Source of the DNA: Deltaproteobacteria bacterium
GTDB lineage: Bacteria; Desulfobacterota; Desulfobacteria; Desulfobacterales; JAABPS01
Length of the DNA: 6,951 nucleotides
Assembly (NCBI GenBank): GCA_019309685.1
Contig: JAFDFT010000121.1
Location: forward strand, 1-6,951
Direction: 5' to 3'
The translations under genes were made by a program, and so were the position numbers. Under the pieces are notes generated by a model. That model made no database searches. It had not been told where the DNA came from and was given only the letters and a program-made list of their open reading frames with translations. The number at the start of each line of letters is the position of its first letter. The stretch's first letter is position 1. This document shows, one piece after another, positions 5,803 through 6,951 of this stretch.

Positions 5803-5828
5803 TTGATTGGGGTCATTGATTGGGGTCA
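5803..5828. repeat. Tandem 13-bp duplication at the left end of the RAYT unit
   Basis: TTGATTGGGGTCA occurs at 5803-5815 and again directly at 5816-5828. The second copy belongs to the left terminal repeat. The first lies outside it, next to the SD of the SCP2-fusion gene. It may reflect slippage or a nested REP insertion at the same site. Confidence 0.75.
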
Positions 5829-5845
5829 AACCTTGAATTGTGAAT
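5817..5845. repeat. Left terminal inverted repeat of the RAYT unit
   Basis: It starts TGATTGGGGTCAAACC and is perfectly complementary over 29 bp to 6833-6861. It contains the RAYT stop codon (minus-strand TGA at 5828-5826) and encodes the last six residues, NSQFKV. The repeat therefore serves both as coding sequence and as an element end. Confidence 0.9.
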
Positions 5846-6791
5846 TAAGCCTGTTCAATGTTGCCTCGACTCTTCTTTTAATTAACTGCCTATCACTAAA
5901 CTGACTGACGATTTTGCTGACAGCCGAGTAGGTCAAGCCAAAATTCGTACCGATTTCCTGATTCGAAAGCCGTCCGGTCTTCCAGATCCAATACACAAGC
6001 AGATCGCGTTTTTCCTTGTCCTGCGCACTGATCTTTTTAGCGCAGATTGCTGTTTCCAGATCAAAATCCAGCATTTTTGAAGCACGTTGTAATAGCGCTT
6101 CAGGGTCAAACGCCTTATAAAGGCGATTGTGCTGGGGAAGTTCGGGTTCTTTAGTATCTTTTAAAAATCTATTCTTTATTGTTTCAATGAATTTTTCACT
6201 GCCGTAAATCAAGCCGTGTTTTATATCATCCATTACACTGCCTTGCTCATCTGAATATTGCCGGACTTTTGTTCGATAAGCCCTGTGACGATCCTGGCCG
6301 GATACTTGATTTAAAATCGTTTTAATATTCAGCCATTCTGGCGGTTTCTTTTTATACGCATAAAACCGGTAACTGCTCCATGGGTAGTCGGAAAGTTTTT
6401 GAACAATCCCTGCCTTTAGAGGGTTGCGATGAATATAGCAGGACAACCGTAAAAGATAAGCATCGTTTTCAACGATAATGCTTTTAAACCGCCCCTGGAA
6501 AAGATGGCCGCTGGTGAGATTTATCAGATTAAATTTGCGTGTATAGGTAGTGCCGAACCATTGCATGGCCTTGGAAAGATTAGCATGTTTGGTTTTTAAA
6601 AGGAGGTGATAATGGTTGTTCATCAGAACATACGCATATATCTCGGTTTCGTATCGTTCAGACAAATCCGACAATAAAAATAAAAATAGTTTCCGATCGT
6701 CATCTGAACGGAAAATATCCTGACGGGCATTACCGCGGGACATCACATGATAAATTGCGCCGGGAAATTCTATTCGCCATTGTCTAGCCAC
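5826..6791 (-). CDS. REP-associated tyrosine transposase (RAYT, HUH Y1 family) with C-terminal HTH
   Basis: The 321-residue protein is a single-strand DNA endonuclease of the IS200/REP Y1 type. It opens with the typical MARQWRIEFPGAIYHVMSRG and starts at GTG 6791-6789, the only start that preserves this conserved N-terminus. The HUH metal-binding pair is His60 and His62 in NNHYHLLL, followed by GHLFQGRFKS (95-104) and SCYIHRNPLKAGIV (117-130). Tyr119 is the likely nucleophile that forms the 5'-phosphotyrosine bond. Residues ~230-310 add a helical region with a DnaA-C-like helix-turn-helix (LSNQEIGTNFGLTYSAVSKI, 275-294), known in one RAYT group and probably used to recognise repeats. The length and all catalytic residues look intact. 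It has no SD; the promoter position suggests a leaderless mRNA. The stop codon lies inside the left inverted repeat. It would recognise the GGGGTCAAA-type REPs, which is an inference from context. Confidence 0.95.
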   Translation of the reverse strand: MARQWRIEFPGAIYHVMSRGNARQDIFRSDDDRKLFLFLLSDLSERYETEIYAYVLMNNHYHLLLKTKHANLSKAMQWFGTTYTRKFNLINLTSGHLFQGRFKSIIVENDAYLLRLSCYIHRNPLKAGIVQKLSDYPWSSYRFYAYKKKPPEWLNIKTILNQVSGQDRHRAYRTKVRQYSDEQGSVMDDIKHGLIYGSEKFIETIKNRFLKDTKEPELPQHNRLYKAFDPEALLQRASKMLDFDLETAICAKKISAQDKEKRDLLVYWIWKTGRLSNQEIGTNFGLTYSAVSKIVSQFSDRQLIKRRVEATLNRLNSQFKV

Positions 6792-6798
6792 AACTTAA

Positions 6799-6827
6799 CA
6801 AATACCGGCTCTGGCAGGACCTGTCAA
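6799..6827 (-). promoter_or_regulatory. Putative RAYT promoter, leaderless
   Basis: On the minus strand a perfect TTGACA (6827-6822) is followed after 17 nt by TATTTG (6804-6799, 3 of 6 to TATAAT). Only 7 nt separate this from the GTG start at 6791, so the transcript would begin at or next to the start codon. That agrees with the absence of an SD. It lies inside the element, between the right repeat and the gene. Confidence 0.4.
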
Positions 6828-6832
6828 GCCAT

Positions 6833-6861
6833 ATTCACAATTCAAGGTTTGACCCCAATCA
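6833..6861. repeat. Right terminal inverted repeat of the RAYT unit
   Basis: It ends GGTTTGACCCCAATCA and is the exact reverse complement of 5817-5845 over 29 bp. It lies 41 bp upstream of the RAYT start codon. The flanking bases beyond 6861 do not match those beyond the left end. Confidence 0.9.
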
Positions 6862-6951
6862 CTTCACGTGGATCACAGCCAGATGCCACTAATGATCCAA
6901 GAAAGGTGAATTCCAGTTTCATACTGGTGTTATTTATCTTGGCTGTCTCTG

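Larger units (their letters stand above)
5817..6861 (-). mobile_element. RAYT unit bounded by perfect 29-bp inverted repeats
   Basis: A 1045-bp segment consists of one transposase gene (5826-6791) and its two inverted ends, with no passenger gene. The ends have the GGGGTCAAA core also found in REP-like palindromes at 1538-1577 and 2730-2769. I see no convincing target-site duplication. Known RAYTs are usually single-copy domesticated genes flanked by REPs and are not classical insertion sequences; the perfect ends here suggest recent arrival or active repeat maintenance. Confidence 0.8.

Noticed and set aside
6842..6922. Minus-strand 26-codon frame beginning MKLEFTFLGS
   Set aside because: The first ten residues recall the start of metallo-beta-lactamase-fold hydrolases, which could mean a 5' fragment cut by the element. 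It has no SD, lacks the metal-binding motif and ends inside the inverted repeat, so the resemblance may be chance.
6906..6951. Plus-strand GTG frame with a hydrophobic start (FILVLFILAVS)
   Set aside because: It could be the signal peptide of a gene running off the window, but only 15 codons are visible and no spaced SD precedes the GTG.

Overview
The window looks like chromosomal DNA of a Gram-negative bacterium, most likely a member of the Desulfobacterota (old Deltaproteobacteria). That is an inference from protein style: a CARDB lipoprotein with WKIVDGSHWMFDFG-type repeats, a flavoprotein-SCP2 fusion, and a REP-associated transposase whose repeats read GGGGTCA. No taxonomic marker gene is present. 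Base composition is moderate, and the spacers are long and rich in dispersed palindromes.

Layout, left to right. (1) Positions 1-1320 (+) hold the 3' part of an ABC-F ATPase of the YbiT type; its N-terminal ~90 residues lie upstream of the window. (2) Positions 1321-1991 are a gene-poor spacer with a 40-nt REP-like hairpin, a half-site, a tandem CACGGATTT repeat and a promoter. (3) Positions 1992-2723 (+) encode a SagB/nitroreductase-like flavoprotein with a lipoprotein-type N-terminus. (4) Positions 2724-2874 separate convergent genes and carry a second copy of the 40-nt hairpin, a second kind of dispersed repeat and a strong 15-bp terminator stem. (5) Positions 2875-4248 (-) encode a lipoprotein with an Ig-like N-terminal region, a CARDB domain and two tandem cysteine-bearing repeats, preceded by a good SD and a TTGACA-17-TATTCT promoter. 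(6) Positions 4249-4714 are a spacer with that promoter, a second copy of the dispersed repeat, T-rich hairpins and a degenerate REP half-site. (7) Positions 4715-5791 (-) encode a flavodoxin-fold, four-cysteine oxidoreductase fused to an SCP2 lipid-carrier domain. (8) Positions 5817-6861 are a compact mobile unit: a REP-associated tyrosine transposase (RAYT, 5826-6791, -) between perfect 29-bp inverted repeats. (9) Positions 6862-6951 contain no gene I can support.

The genes do not form an obvious pathway. What links the window is the GGGGTCAAA/TTTGACCCC repeat. It forms both ends of the RAYT unit and recurs, whole or degenerate, in the spacers after the ABC-F gene, the SagB-like gene and the SCP2-fusion gene, and just upstream of the SCP2-fusion gene. 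The simplest reading is a RAYT with its scattered non-autonomous REP palindromes. The RAYT stop codon lies inside the left repeat, and its apparent promoter would give a leaderless GTG transcript. I see no CRISPR array, tRNA, rRNA or convincing new defence system.
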